Assembly: GCA_041389725.1 (NCBI GenBank)
Contig: JAWKRG010000002.1
Span: forward strand, 1,364,001 to 1,428,000
Direction: 5' to 3'
DNA: 64,000 bases
Source: Polyangiaceae bacterium
GTDB taxonomy: Bacteria; Myxococcota_A; Polyangia; Polyangiales; Polyangiaceae
The notes beneath the pieces were generated by a model, which was given only the letters and a program-made list of their open reading frames with translations, ran no database searches and was not told where the DNA came from. Of this stretch, positions 16,675 to 25,456 are shown piece after piece. The translations under genes and the position numbers were made by a program. Each line of letters opens with the position of its first letter. Within the stretch, counting starts at the first letter, position 1.

Positions 16675-17598
16675 TCATGGCCCCGGGGAAAATCCCTCGC
16701 CGTTCCACTGCTGACGGACGACCTCTCGACTGGGCGTGCAGGCCTCCCGGTATTCCAACGGGAGCGCGGGGTCCGGCGCCGAGCACTCGGTGCGACTCTC
16801 CACCACCAGAGTCTTGGGAAAGCCCCCTTCGAAATGCACGCTGCCCACACGTTCTTTCACGGGGGGGAAGGGACAGCCATTGTAGCTCGCGTCGTACACC
16901 GTGTGGCGAAACACCTCGTGGAGCGTCTGGCCGCGCTCGACATGCAGCGACTTTTCGACTGTGCCGCTACGACCGCAGCCGCCGCACTCTCCGTGGTGCC
17001 AAGTCAGTTCCAGAGCATCACGCTCGGCAGCGAGCAATTGCACGGGTCGCAACGTGAGCGGCGGAGTGCCGGATTCCACGCCCAGGCAAGCGCGCGCTTG
17101 CTGTAGCTGGTCCACGTTCAGGCTTGGCCGCACCCGGCACCAGTAGTCCCCCGGGTAGCCAAGCAAGATCGCGAGGCGTACGTGATCCGCCGGCATCTCG
17201 GCATCTGCATCGTCATGGACGACGTAGACGGCGCGGTCCCGCGGTCCTCTTCCCTGCAGCGATAGCGGCACTACGTCGACGCGACTGAGCTCCCGCGCCT
17301 CGAGACTCTTGGGCGGAGGCAACGCGTCGAGCCCGACTTCGGCGAGAAGCGCATCCTGACGTTTCGCCGTCCGCGCGGCGGCGAGATCGTGTTCCCAGGT
17401 TGGGAAAGCAATGCTGAGCGGTTCGCCGTCGGCGCACTGGGGAGGTGAAACGGGCGCAGCGGTCGCGTCTTGGTTCGTTGAAGTCACTGGTTCGCGAACC
17501 ACCGCAGGCGGTGTCGCGGCTGGCGCGGACGGCGTGGGCGCGGCGCAGGCCGCTAGCAGTATCAAGCCCGCGCCGACGCCAGCTACCGCGACACGCAT
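16675..17598 (-). CDS. lipoprotein of unknown function
   Basis: 307 aa. Signal peptide MRVAVAGVGAGLILLAAC, lipobox Cys 18, an Ala/Pro/Thr linker to about 50, then an alpha/beta-rich region with scattered Cys (CADGE, YWCRVRP, ECGGCGRSG, NGCPFPPV, ECSAPD, EACTPS) that may form disulphides. No catalytic motif seen. It is 76 bases upstream of ruvC and 11 bases downstream of the next lipoprotein gene, suggesting one minus-strand transcript. Confidence 0.7.
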   Translation of the reverse strand: MRVAVAGVGAGLILLAACAAPTPSAPAATPPAVVREPVTSTNQDATAAPVSPPQCADGEPLSIAFPTWEHDLAAARTAKRQDALLAEVGLDALPPPKSLEARELSRVDVVPLSLQGRGPRDRAVYVVHDDADAEMPADHVRLAILLGYPGDYWCRVRPSLNVDQLQQARACLGVESGTPPLTLRPVQLLAAERDALELTWHHGECGGCGRSGTVEKSLHVERGQTLHEVFRHTVYDASYNGCPFPPVKERVGSVHFEGGFPKTLVVESRTECSAPDPALPLEYREACTPSREVVRQQWNGEGFSPGP

Positions 17599-17609
17599 GG
17601 GGGACGTGC

Positions 17610-18941
17610 TCAGTACTGGCAGGTGAAGCGACGGAAGAAGATCTTCTCCGTGTTCGTGTCGCTTCGCACTACGTAGATGACGGCGTAGTCAGCCAGTTCA
17701 TCTAGCTTGACGAAATCCGCTGCAATCACCGTCTCGTTGGCCTTGGGGGTATACAAGTCCTGCAAGCCTAGGAATGCGCCGGTAGTGGCTGAAAAAGCCA
17801 TGAGCTTCAAGCTGGGGTCCTTGGGGTCCGCGGAAATGTAGGTTCCAAATAGGAGGGCGGGCGTGGCGTGCAACTCGTTGAGCACGGGAATGCCGACCAC
17901 GGGGAACGGCAGGGGGGTCAACGAGTCGAAATCCGCGCTGTTCTTGACCACGCCAGTGAGGAGCTTGAAGTTCTTCAGGCCGGCTTCCGCGGAAGCCATG
18001 ATGACGACGAAGCCGCCCGCCGGTGCCTGGAATGCCCCGAGGTGACCAAAGCCGACCTCTCCACCCTTGGGCGTCAATACCTTGGGCGACCAGCCTTCGC
18101 TGGAAAGGTAGTACGTCATGGTACCGCTGAGCTGTTCCCCGGCCGCAATGAGATAGGCAGGAGTACCGCCGGAATCGTCCACCCCAAGCCCCTGGAGCTG
18201 AACGGTGGTGTCGTCGGAAGACTCCACGACGGTGACAGGGGACGCATCGCCTTCCTTGGCTGCCACGATGCGCTTGAAGCCGGAGCCCTCACAGCTGAGC
18301 GCGTAGTACGTGCCTTTCGTCCCGGCGATGAACTCGTAGCGGCTGTTCGCAGTGCAGTCCGCCTGCACCTTGAGAGGAGTCGAACTATCGAGCGCGAGCC
18401 CGCTACTCAGGTTGAAGCTCTTTTTGGTCGCCACTCCGCTGTCGTCGCCGTACGTGGTCCAAAGCGACGGCTGCCCGGACTCCGCGAGAAATGGAACGAA
18501 CCCGTTGTCCGTCCCGGTTCCTCCCAATTTTCCGCTCTTGTCCACCTCGCTGATCTGAACGGCACCCGGAACTCGAAACATCAGCAGCGCGCTATTGCCA
18601 CTCGCGTTTGGAAAGGCGAGGAGCTCGTTGCTGCCGACGGTGGCGGTAGCGAACGAGTGAACCTCGACGGGGGTGGTGGCAGTCGCCGCCAGGCAGGTCA
18701 GCGACGGTCCCGCGTCACCGCCGTCTTGGCCGGCGACCCCACCGCTACCGGCTGCGCCGCTGCCACTCGAACCCGACGCGCCGCCGAGGCCGCTGTCAGC
18801 TCCGCCTGCACCACCCATGCCACCCGAAGAGGCGCCGGCTCCTCCCGCTTGGTCTTCGAAGTCGCCAAGACCAATCAGAGTCGAACATCCCGCCGCAAGG
18901 GAGACGATCGCCACCGCTCCCACTCCAAGGAATCGTCCCAT
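17610..18941 (-). CDS. lipoprotein with Gly/Ser linker and propeller-like body
   Basis: 443 aa from ATG 18941. Signal peptide MGRFLGVGAVAIVSLAAGC (lipobox Cys 19), a GGAGASSGGMGGAGG linker to about 75, then about 360 residues of short hydrophobic strands and turns (for example SNELLAFPNASGNSALLMFRV, YAVIYVVRSDTNTEKIFFRRF), consistent with a beta-propeller, but with no readable repeat consensus. It ends in FTCQY. A longer start at 19040 would add a charged leader and overlap the divergent gene, so it is rejected. Function unknown. Confidence 0.7.
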   Translation of the reverse strand: MGRFLGVGAVAIVSLAAGCSTLIGLGDFEDQAGGAGASSGGMGGAGGADSGLGGASGSSGSGAAGSGGVAGQDGGDAGPSLTCLAATATTPVEVHSFATATVGSNELLAFPNASGNSALLMFRVPGAVQISEVDKSGKLGGTGTDNGFVPFLAESGQPSLWTTYGDDSGVATKKSFNLSSGLALDSSTPLKVQADCTANSRYEFIAGTKGTYYALSCEGSGFKRIVAAKEGDASPVTVVESSDDTTVQLQGLGVDDSGGTPAYLIAAGEQLSGTMTYYLSSEGWSPKVLTPKGGEVGFGHLGAFQAPAGGFVVIMASAEAGLKNFKLLTGVVKNSADFDSLTPLPFPVVGIPVLNELHATPALLFGTYISADPKDPSLKLMAFSATTGAFLGLQDLYTPKANETVIAADFVKLDELADYAVIYVVRSDTNTEKIFFRRFTCQY

Positions 18942-19017
18942 GCCGCGATGGTGTCTCAGCCCCCGCCACGTGACAAGGGGACAGGACGCCTTGCGTGCGC
19001 AGGCGCGCCGGCTTTGA

Positions 19018-19023
19018 TAGGCT
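19018..19023 (+). promoter_or_regulatory. -10 candidate TAGGCT, six bases before ATG 19030
   Basis: TAGGCT at 19018-19023 is followed by six bases and the ATG, so transcription would start on the start codon (leaderless). No Shine-Dalgarno sequence is present. Confidence 0.5.
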
Positions 19024-19029
19024 TTCGCC

Positions 19030-19428
19030 ATGATTCGCATCGGCAGTTGGGGCGCGGCGCTGCTCGCGATCTTCCTAGGAGCATGTGGCGACGACAGTGG
19101 TCCGAGTGGCGGAGGGACCGAGGCGGACTACCATGGCGTCGGGGCCAGTTGCACGAAGAACGAGGATTGCTTCGAGCCCGGACAGACTTGTCTGCCCTTC
19201 AAGGGCGGCTACTGCGGCATCGAAGACTGCCAACAAGACACTGACTGCCCCGCTGGCTCTCGCTGCGTGGCGCACGATGCGCCAGCCAAGAACTACTGCT
19301 TTCTGGTTTGCGCGAACAAGCCCGAGTGCAATCGCAATCGCCCAATCGACTTCGAATCCAACTGCTCGTCCAACATCACTTTCGTCGAAGGCGGCAAAGG
19401 CCCGAAAGCGTGCGTTCCACCCAGCTAG
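19030..19428 (+). CDS. small Cys-rich lipoprotein
   Basis: 132 aa. Signal peptide MIRIGSWGAALLAIFLGAC, lipobox Cys 19. The mature part has CTKNEDCFEPGQTCLPFKGGYC, then CQQDTDCPAGSRC and CFLVCANKPEC: the spaced-Cys modules found in many Polyangia lipoproteins, akin to EGF/Dickkopf-type knots. Divergent from the lipoprotein gene at 17610-18941 with an 88-base spacer that must hold both promoters. Binding partner unknown. Confidence 0.75.
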   Translation: MIRIGSWGAALLAIFLGACGDDSGPSGGGTEADYHGVGASCTKNEDCFEPGQTCLPFKGGYCGIEDCQQDTDCPAGSRCVAHDAPAKNYCFLVCANKPECNRNRPIDFESNCSSNITFVEGGKGPKACVPPS

Positions 19429-19538
19429 GATGCGCCGCCTGAGCCACGACGCATCCCAGGTTTTCCCCGAATCGTCTCCCCTGAGTGAGCGCCAAAAATT
19501 GGGCCCAAGCCCTCGTTCCATGACAGCCCAGGGGGGTG

Positions 19539-20864
19539 ATGGCACAGAAAACAATACTCGGCTGGGCAGGTTGGGCCGCGGTAGTGGCGCTTTCGAGCTG
19601 CAATGGCCCCAGTGAAGCCGAACCCAGTCTCTCGAAGACGACGGAAGAGCAGGGCGTTCCGGACGTGCCCACTCCCCCCGAGAACGGCCCGAAGCTCGGC
19701 GCGATCGCCGAAGTGGTGCCGGTGCTGGAGCGACCCAGCCAAACGGGTCGGCAGCTTGGCTACCTGCACGCGGGCGCTCTCGTCGCGCGGGCGGCGGAGC
19801 CCTACTCCAAAGAGGGCTGCGAAGGCGGTTGGTACCCCGTTCGACCCAAGGGCTTCGTGTGTGCAGGCGACGGCGCCACGACGGACTTGAGTCATCCCAC
19901 CTTGGCGGCCATGTCCCAAGCGCCGAAGCTGGGCGAACCGCTGCCTTACACTTACGCCCGAGCGCGCAAGGACACGTCCCTCTACGAGCGCGATCCCGAC
20001 AAGGACAACGCGGTCAAAGAGGTGGGCAAGCTTCGACCGAAGAGCGTCCTGGCCATCGTTGGCTCCTGGTCCGCGATGGATCCCGAAGGCAAGATGCAGC
20101 GCTTGGGTCTGACCACTAGCGGCAAGTTCGTTCCCGCTGCCGACCTGGAGCCCAACAATGGCAGTGAGTTCAGGGGAGTCGCCTTGGACGGCAAGAACGA
20201 CCTTCCCCTCGGCTTCATCGTCAAACGCGGCATTCGCTTTTGGGAAGTCGAAAAGGGCGAGGCCGAAAAGCTCGGCAAGGCCGAGTACCACACCGTGCTG
20301 CCGCTTACCGGGCGCTTCCGCACGGTGGGACCGCTCAAATACTGGGCCACGACGGACAACAAGTACATTCGCCACCGCGACGTGACGGTCATCCGCAAAC
20401 GCAACGCGTTCCCCGACTTCGCGGTGGGAGATCAGAAGTGGATCGACGTGAGCATCGTCACCGGTACCGCGGTGCTCTACGAAGGGCGCAAGCCCATATT
20501 CGCCACCCTGGTCAGCGTGGGCCGCGACCGCCTCGGCGATCCGAAAACGTCTGCCTCCACGGCGCAGGGCACGTTCGAAGTGGTTGGCAAGCACGTCACG
20601 GCTGCCAAGCTGGATCCGAAGAGCGCAGCGGACTACATCGACACTTACGACTTGCCCTGGGCCATCGAGCTTTCCAGCGGGCAACTGCTGCACGCCGCGA
20701 GCTGGCACGATCGCTTTGGCATCGAGCACGGACGGGGCAACGTACAACTCTCGCCCGCTGACGCCGCGCGGGTGTGGGCATGGGTGGAACCCGAGGTTCC
20801 CTCGGGCTGGCACGGCGTGACGCAACCCGCGGAGCGCAAGACCCTGGTCGTCGTTCGCAAATAG
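19539..20864 (+). CDS. L,D-transpeptidase-like (YkuD) lipoprotein lacking the catalytic Cys
   Basis: 441 aa. Signal peptide with lipobox (ALSSC, Cys 20). Residues about 50-115 resemble an SH3b-type module (VLERPSQTGRQLGYLHAGA). The C-terminal third is a YkuD fold: WIDVSIVTGTAVLYEGRKPI, LVSVGRDRLGDPKT, then LLHAASWHDRFGIEHG, where active enzymes have LHGxYWHxxFG...SHGCVNLSPADA. Here the segment reads GRGNVQLSPADA (398-409): the His is Arg399 and the catalytic Cys is Asn401. The protein therefore cannot form the usual thioester and is probably a peptidoglycan-binding or structural protein. Start ATG 19539 follows GGGGGG. Confidence 0.82.
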   Translation: MAQKTILGWAGWAAVVALSSCNGPSEAEPSLSKTTEEQGVPDVPTPPENGPKLGAIAEVVPVLERPSQTGRQLGYLHAGALVARAAEPYSKEGCEGGWYPVRPKGFVCAGDGATTDLSHPTLAAMSQAPKLGEPLPYTYARARKDTSLYERDPDKDNAVKEVGKLRPKSVLAIVGSWSAMDPEGKMQRLGLTTSGKFVPAADLEPNNGSEFRGVALDGKNDLPLGFIVKRGIRFWEVEKGEAEKLGKAEYHTVLPLTGRFRTVGPLKYWATTDNKYIRHRDVTVIRKRNAFPDFAVGDQKWIDVSIVTGTAVLYEGRKPIFATLVSVGRDRLGDPKTSASTAQGTFEVVGKHVTAAKLDPKSAADYIDTYDLPWAIELSSGQLLHAASWHDRFGIEHGRGNVQLSPADAARVWAWVEPEVPSGWHGVTQPAERKTLVVVRK

Positions 20865-21009
20865 ACCGCGGCCGGGGGGTGAACGGTGGTCACCTCGCTT
20901 GCGACAGGAGCTGTAGCAAAGCTTCTACACTTCGCGTCTCGCGGCGCTGCAAACCCCTGGAGATCTCGCGGAAGCGCGGGCGGCATGCCGCTTGCTCCTA
21001 CTTCCTGCC

Positions 21010-21666
21010 ATGGACCGCTCACTGCGAATCCCCGTTCTCGTAGCCATGACGCTGCTGTCGCCCGCTGCCTTCGCTCAGGAAGCATCGAGCGCCGACATCG
21101 ATTTCGAACCGCCGCCACTTCCGGTGTCGGTGGGCGAACACTCGACTGCTCGCAACGAGGACGGCTCCGGTACGCCAGCGCTCGTGTCGGCCTTGGAGTT
21201 CGGGACTCGCGGTGCGCTAGCGCAGGGTCAGCACGACGGGCAAGGCTTGATGGGCGTGACTGGAAGCTACCGGCTGATGCCAGCTCTGAGTCTTGGCGCG
21301 TATGCCGACGTCGTCAGCAGTGTGAGCAAGTGCGAAGGCGCCGACTGCGCCCCAGGACTCGAGCGGATGGGTGCGCGAGCGGCCCTGCACCTGATCCCGG
21401 ACTTCGTCGTCGATCCCTGGCTGGGCGCATCCATGGGCGCCGTGCACGTGAACGACAGCTCGGACCCTTGGCGAGCCGACTTTGCCGTGGAGGTCGGGGT
21501 CGACCTTCGTCCCGTGAACTGGCTGGCCTTTGGTCCCTACATCAGCGTCTCCCGCGCCCTCGAGGCTCGGTCCGACTACGACGGGTTCAGCGCGGTCGGG
21601 GGACGCCTGACCGCCTCTTTCGATCTGGCTCCCACTGCCGCACGGCCCAGTCTAGCTCGACGCTAG
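21010..21666 (+). CDS. small outer-membrane beta-barrel protein
   Basis: 218 aa. Signal peptide MDRSLRIPVLVAMTLLSPAAFA. The mature part has alternating strands with Gly/aromatic girdles (GVTGSYRLMPALSLGAYADVV, AFGPYISVSRALEARSDY) and ends in strand-like VGGRLTASFDL, consistent with an 8-stranded OmpA/OprF-type barrel. ATG 21010 is preferred to 20992 because it starts the signal peptide. Upstream of, and on the same strand as, the second kinase cassette (71-base gap), so it may be cotranscribed. Confidence 0.65.
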   Translation: MDRSLRIPVLVAMTLLSPAAFAQEASSADIDFEPPPLPVSVGEHSTARNEDGSGTPALVSALEFGTRGALAQGQHDGQGLMGVTGSYRLMPALSLGAYADVVSSVSKCEGADCAPGLERMGARAALHLIPDFVVDPWLGASMGAVHVNDSSDPWRADFAVEVGVDLRPVNWLAFGPYISVSRALEARSDYDGFSAVGGRLTASFDLAPTAARPSLARR

Positions 21667-21737
21667 GCGCGCGATTCTGCCGCGCGCCGGGGTCCGTGGC
21701 CTGGGGACTTGCCCTGGGCCGCAGGTGACGGCAGCAT

Positions 21738-23168
21738 TTGGCCTTGGTCGACATCCTTGCCGCCGTCTCCCCGGGCGATGTGCTCGTGGGCAAATACCGC
21801 GTCGAGCGCTTGCTCGGGCAGGGTGGGATGGGTGTCGTGATCGAAGCAACCCACGTCGCCCTCGGCGAACGCGTGGCGATGAAGTTCCTGCTGCCCGAAT
21901 TGGCGAAGGACCCGGAAGCCACGGAGCGGTTCCTGCGGGAAGCTCGCGCGGCCGTTCGCATCAAGAGCCCGCACGTGGCCAAGGTGAGCGACGTCGGCAC
22001 CTTGGACAACGGCGCACCCTACATGGTGATGGAATTCCTGGAAGGCCAGGACGCCTCGGAGCTCCTGCAAAAGCACGGCGTGATGGCGCTGCCGGACGCG
22101 GTGGATTTGCTGGTTCAAGCTTGCGATGCAATCGCCGAAGCTCATTCCTATGGCATCGTCCACCGCGATCTGAAGCCCGCGAACCTCTTCATCACTCGCC
22201 ACGCGGACGGTTCTCCCTTCGTGAAAGTGCTGGACTTCGGCATTTCCAAGGTGATGGACGAGCGGCAGGTGAGCCAGTTGACGCGCACGACGGCAACGCT
22301 CGGCTCGGCGCTGTACATGTCCCCGGAGCAGATCCGGCAGACGCGGTCGGTCGATCACCGAACGGACATCTACGCGCTCGGTGTGACTCTCTACGAGTTG
22401 CTGAGCGCCGCGTACCCCTTCGATGCCGACACGTTCCCCGCACTCTGCGTCGAGATCGCGACCGGGACGGCCGTTCCCCTAGGCACACGCCGCTCCGATC
22501 TGCCGCCCCAACTACTTGCAGTGGTAGAGCGCGCCATCGCTCGGGATCCCAAGACACGCTTCCAGAACGTTGGTGAGTTTTGCCTCGCTTTGGAGCCCTG
22601 GGCCAACCCCGGCGCGCTTACGCTGATCCAGCGCGTTGCACGATTGACAGGCGCGCTGCCGCAGGGGGAGTTCGCGGCAGGCGCAACCGGGCACCATCCC
22701 GCCGCGCCTGCCAACGCCCATGCGTCCACCAATTCCCAGTTCGGACAGGCCAGTACCAATCCGACATTGACGACGCGACGCACCTCGCCCGCGCTGGTCG
22801 CCGCGCTCGTCGCCGTCCCCATGTTGCTGCTGCTAGGCGGCGGCGGGATCTGGCTGGCGATGTCGCGCGCGAAAGACAGTGCGCCGACGGCAACGATGGA
22901 CAGCGCGACGGTAGCGCAACCGCCGCAGGCACCAGCGGCCGCTCCAAAACCTGCACCCCAGCCGTCAGCACCCGTCATCGAAGCGCCATCTCCGGCGGCG
23001 AGTGCTTCTACCCCGACCCCCGTCGCGCCTCCAAAGAGCACGCCGCGACCCAAAGGGATGCCCAAGCCCGCGCCCCCCACTCCCGCCCCGGCGCCCGCTC
23101 CGACTCCCAAGCCTGCACCCACGCCTGCACCCACGCCGAACCCCTCGATCGATCTGAGCAAACGATGA
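21738..23168 (+). CDS. Ser/Thr protein kinase with C-terminal membrane anchor (second copy)
   Basis: 476 aa. Kinase domain with GQGGMG loop (28-33), Lys49 (VAMKFL), HRDLKPAN with Asp144, DFG Asp166, the segment GSALYMSPEQ and DIYALG. One membrane helix lies at about 354-376, then a Pro/Ala tail of repeating PAPTPKP type. Layout and length match the kinase at 9502-10938. The start is most likely TTG 21738, because AGGTGA lies 9 bases upstream; no ATG is available. The stop overlaps the next start as ATGA, coupling it to a TPR/PEGA protein, as the first kinase is followed by a TPR-PEGA receptor. Confidence 0.9.
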   Translation: MALVDILAAVSPGDVLVGKYRVERLLGQGGMGVVIEATHVALGERVAMKFLLPELAKDPEATERFLREARAAVRIKSPHVAKVSDVGTLDNGAPYMVMEFLEGQDASELLQKHGVMALPDAVDLLVQACDAIAEAHSYGIVHRDLKPANLFITRHADGSPFVKVLDFGISKVMDERQVSQLTRTTATLGSALYMSPEQIRQTRSVDHRTDIYALGVTLYELLSAAYPFDADTFPALCVEIATGTAVPLGTRRSDLPPQLLAVVERAIARDPKTRFQNVGEFCLALEPWANPGALTLIQRVARLTGALPQGEFAAGATGHHPAAPANAHASTNSQFGQASTNPTLTTRRTSPALVAALVAVPMLLLLGGGGIWLAMSRAKDSAPTATMDSATVAQPPQAPAAAPKPAPQPSAPVIEAPSPAASASTPTPVAPPKSTPRPKGMPKPAPPTPAPAPAPTPKPAPTPAPTPNPSIDLSKR

Positions 23169-24175
23169 AAACGACGACGTTCACCCTCGCACCGCTGCTT
23201 GCCATGCTGCTGCTCTCTGGCAGCGCCCTTGCGGGCGACAAGGCTCTGGCCGAGACCCTGTTCCTCGAGGGGCGCAAGCTGATGGAGTCGGGCGACGCCT
23301 CCGCCGCGTGTCCGAAGTTCGAGGCGAGCAACCGCGAAGACCCCTCGGCCGGCACCATGTTGAATCTCGCGATCTGCTACGAGAAGGTGGGAAAGACGGC
23401 GTCGGCCTGGGCAACCTACAAGGAGACCGCCGTGCGCGCGCAAACCGAGGGCCGCGACGCCCACGTGCAGAACGCCACGGAAGGGGCAAGGCGGCTGGAA
23501 CCTACGCTGTCCACGCTGACGATCTCGGTGCCGGCGTCGATGCCTGACGGTTTCGTGGTCAAACGCGGCAACGTCGAACTGAGCAGCGGCGCCTATGGCG
23601 TTGCCGTCGCAGTGGATCCCGGCAAGCACGTGGTCGTCGCGTCGGCGCCAGGCTTCAAGGACTTCCAGACCGAGATCGAGGTCGGTAGCGCGCACGACAA
23701 GCAGACCGTCACGATTCCAGAATTGGAGAAGGCACCCGACGCTGGTGACGGCTCGCAGCAGAACTCCACGGGATCGTCCGGGGGCGCTGACGTGCGCGCC
23801 GACACCGGCTCCGCTGACAATAAGATGCTTGGCTACGTCCTCACCGGCGTGGGTGGAGCGGCTTTGGCCACGGGCTTGGTGTTCGGGTACTTGGCGCAAA
23901 AGCAAGCTGGCGACGCAGAAGATGACCCGACCCTGTGCCCGAACAAGCAGTGCACGCCCAAGGGGCGTGATGAGATCGACGGAGCTGAGACAAAGGCACT
24001 GATATCGACGATTGGTGTCGGCGTTGGTGCCGTGGCGTTGGGGACGGGCATCTACTTCTTGGTCACCAGTTCGGGAAGCACCTCGGCAAGTCGGCCGCAG
24101 CGGACGGCTACCACCCGCGTCCTGCCCGTCGTCACCACCCGCGGCGGTGGGTTCGCGCTGACGGGCTCCTTCTGA
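23165..24175 (+). CDS. TPR/PEGA membrane protein
   Basis: 336 aa. Signal peptide (MKTTTFTLAPLLAMLLLSGSALA), then a TPR-like region (about 25-105): FLEGRKLMESGDASAACPKF, LNLAICYEKVGKTASAWATY. A PEGA-like module follows (about 115-195; PGKHVVVASAPGFKDF), a Ser/Gly linker, and two hydrophobic helices at about 221-244 and 279-303, joined by a loop with a Cys pair (LCPNKQC). The TPR-PEGA part is recognisably like the N-terminus of the receptor at 10945. ATGA-coupled to the kinase. Possibly the kinase's envelope partner; this is inference from gene order. Confidence 0.8.
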   Translation: MKTTTFTLAPLLAMLLLSGSALAGDKALAETLFLEGRKLMESGDASAACPKFEASNREDPSAGTMLNLAICYEKVGKTASAWATYKETAVRAQTEGRDAHVQNATEGARRLEPTLSTLTISVPASMPDGFVVKRGNVELSSGAYGVAVAVDPGKHVVVASAPGFKDFQTEIEVGSAHDKQTVTIPELEKAPDAGDGSQQNSTGSSGGADVRADTGSADNKMLGYVLTGVGGAALATGLVFGYLAQKQAGDAEDDPTLCPNKQCTPKGRDEIDGAETKALISTIGVGVGAVALGTGIYFLVTSSGSTSASRPQRTATTRVLPVVTTRGGGFALTGSF

Positions 24176-24359
24176 ACTGACTTGCGAAAATCCCGCGCCG
24201 AGCGCCTCGGCGCAGCGAACGTCACCGCAGCGCTTGCGGTTTGGATCGCGTTTGCCGCAGCGCGGCATGTAGGACCGTGCTCCACGCGGCATTTGGCGTT
24301 GGCTTCAGCGCTCGGCGCTGGTCTATGGTCCCGCGCAAACTGAGCAATCGCGAGGGAAC

Positions 24360-25403
24360 ATGGGCGTTTTCGATCTGTTGGCAAAGTACGACTACGGCGA
24401 GCTGCACCTCGAACGCGATGCGGCGTCGGGGCTGATGGCCATCGTTGCGATTCACGACACGCGGCTCGGGCCCTCCTTGGGCGGATGTCGCTTCATTCAC
24501 TACGACAGCGAGGAAGACGCCATCGTCGATGCACTGCGCTTGGCCCGCGGCATGACGTTCAAAGCGGCGATCACCGGACTGAACCTCGGCGGCGGAAAGA
24601 GCGTGCTCGTACGACCGCGAACCGAGTTCGACCGCGCAGCGCTGTTCCGCGCCTTCGGCAAGTTCGTCAACGACCTGGGCGGCCACTACATTACAGCCGA
24701 AGATAGCGGAACCAGCATCGAGGACATGGAAATCATCCGTACCATGACCAAGCACGTGACTGGGGTGAAGCCGGAGCATGGTGGTTCAGGTGACCCGAGC
24801 CCCTTCACGGCCCTTGGCGTGCGCCGCGGCATCGAGGCGTGCGTCAAGTTCGTCACGGGCCGTGACAACATCGCCGACTTGCACGTGGCGGTCCAAGGCG
24901 TGGGCCATGTGGGCTACCACTTGTGCAGAGAGCTGCACGCGTTGGGAGCGAAGCTGACCGTCGCCGACGTCGACCCACTGAAGAGCGAGCGCGCTCAGCG
25001 TGAGTTCGGAGCGGAAATCGTGCCCCTCGACTCCATCTTCGGCGTCGAGTGCGATGTTCTCGCACCCTGCGCTCTGGGCAGCGCCCTCAATGACAGCACG
25101 ATTCCGCAGCTGAAGTGCGGAATCGTCGCGGGCGCAGCCAACAACCAGCTGGCGGAGCCTCGCCACGGCGACGACCTGATGCAGCGCGGCATCGTCTACG
25201 CCCCCGACTATGCGATCAATGCCGGCGGGCTGATCAACGTGGCCACCGAGATCGAGGGCTACGACGCCGACAAGTCGACGGCCAAGGTCGTGAAGATCTA
25301 CGACACCATCTACGAGATCGCGGAACGCGCCAAGGCGGCGATGAAGCCGACCTACATGATTGCCGACATGATGGCGCAAGAGCGTCTGGCCCGCTCCAGC
25401 TAG
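24360..25403 (+). CDS. ldh: leucine dehydrogenase (Glu/Leu/Phe/Val dehydrogenase family)
   Basis: 347 aa. The residues known from Bacillus leucine dehydrogenase sit at the same numbers: Lys68 (MTFKAA, carboxylate binding), Lys80 (GLNLGGGK, catalysis) and Asp115 (ITAEDSGTS). The NAD-binding Rossmann motif is VQGVGHVG (about 180). The enzyme reversibly deaminates branched-chain amino acids with NAD, feeding branched-chain fatty acids typical of myxobacteria. GAGGGA lies before ATG; TATGGT at about 24332 is a possible -10. The gene symbol is used in the leucine dehydrogenase sense; exact substrate range among Leu/Val/Phe is not certain. Confidence 0.9.
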   Translation: MGVFDLLAKYDYGELHLERDAASGLMAIVAIHDTRLGPSLGGCRFIHYDSEEDAIVDALRLARGMTFKAAITGLNLGGGKSVLVRPRTEFDRAALFRAFGKFVNDLGGHYITAEDSGTSIEDMEIIRTMTKHVTGVKPEHGGSGDPSPFTALGVRRGIEACVKFVTGRDNIADLHVAVQGVGHVGYHLCRELHALGAKLTVADVDPLKSERAQREFGAEIVPLDSIFGVECDVLAPCALGSALNDSTIPQLKCGIVAGAANNQLAEPRHGDDLMQRGIVYAPDYAINAGGLINVATEIEGYDADKSTAKVVKIYDTIYEIAERAKAAMKPTYMIADMMAQERLARSS

Positions 25404-25425
25404 CGGAGCGGGCGGAATGACTCTT

Positions 25426-25456
25426 CGGGTTCCCGCGAGTCAGTGGCGGGAACCCG
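25426..25456. terminator. 11-bp perfect hairpin between convergent ldh and sigma-54 regulator genes
   Basis: CGGGTTCCCGC (25426-25436), loop GAGTCAGTG, GCGGGAACCCG (25446-25456). It overlaps the last codons and stop of the minus-strand regulator gene and lies 23 bases after the ldh stop. Just before it, CCCGCTCC-AGCTAGC-GGAGCGGG spans the ldh stop as a second hairpin. Likely a shared bidirectional terminator. Confidence 0.6.

Noticed and set aside
22391..24292. 633-codon open frame opposite the second kinase and TPR/PEGA genes
   Set aside because: It crosses two genuine plus-strand genes with clear motifs; an open frame of that length is expected at this GC content.
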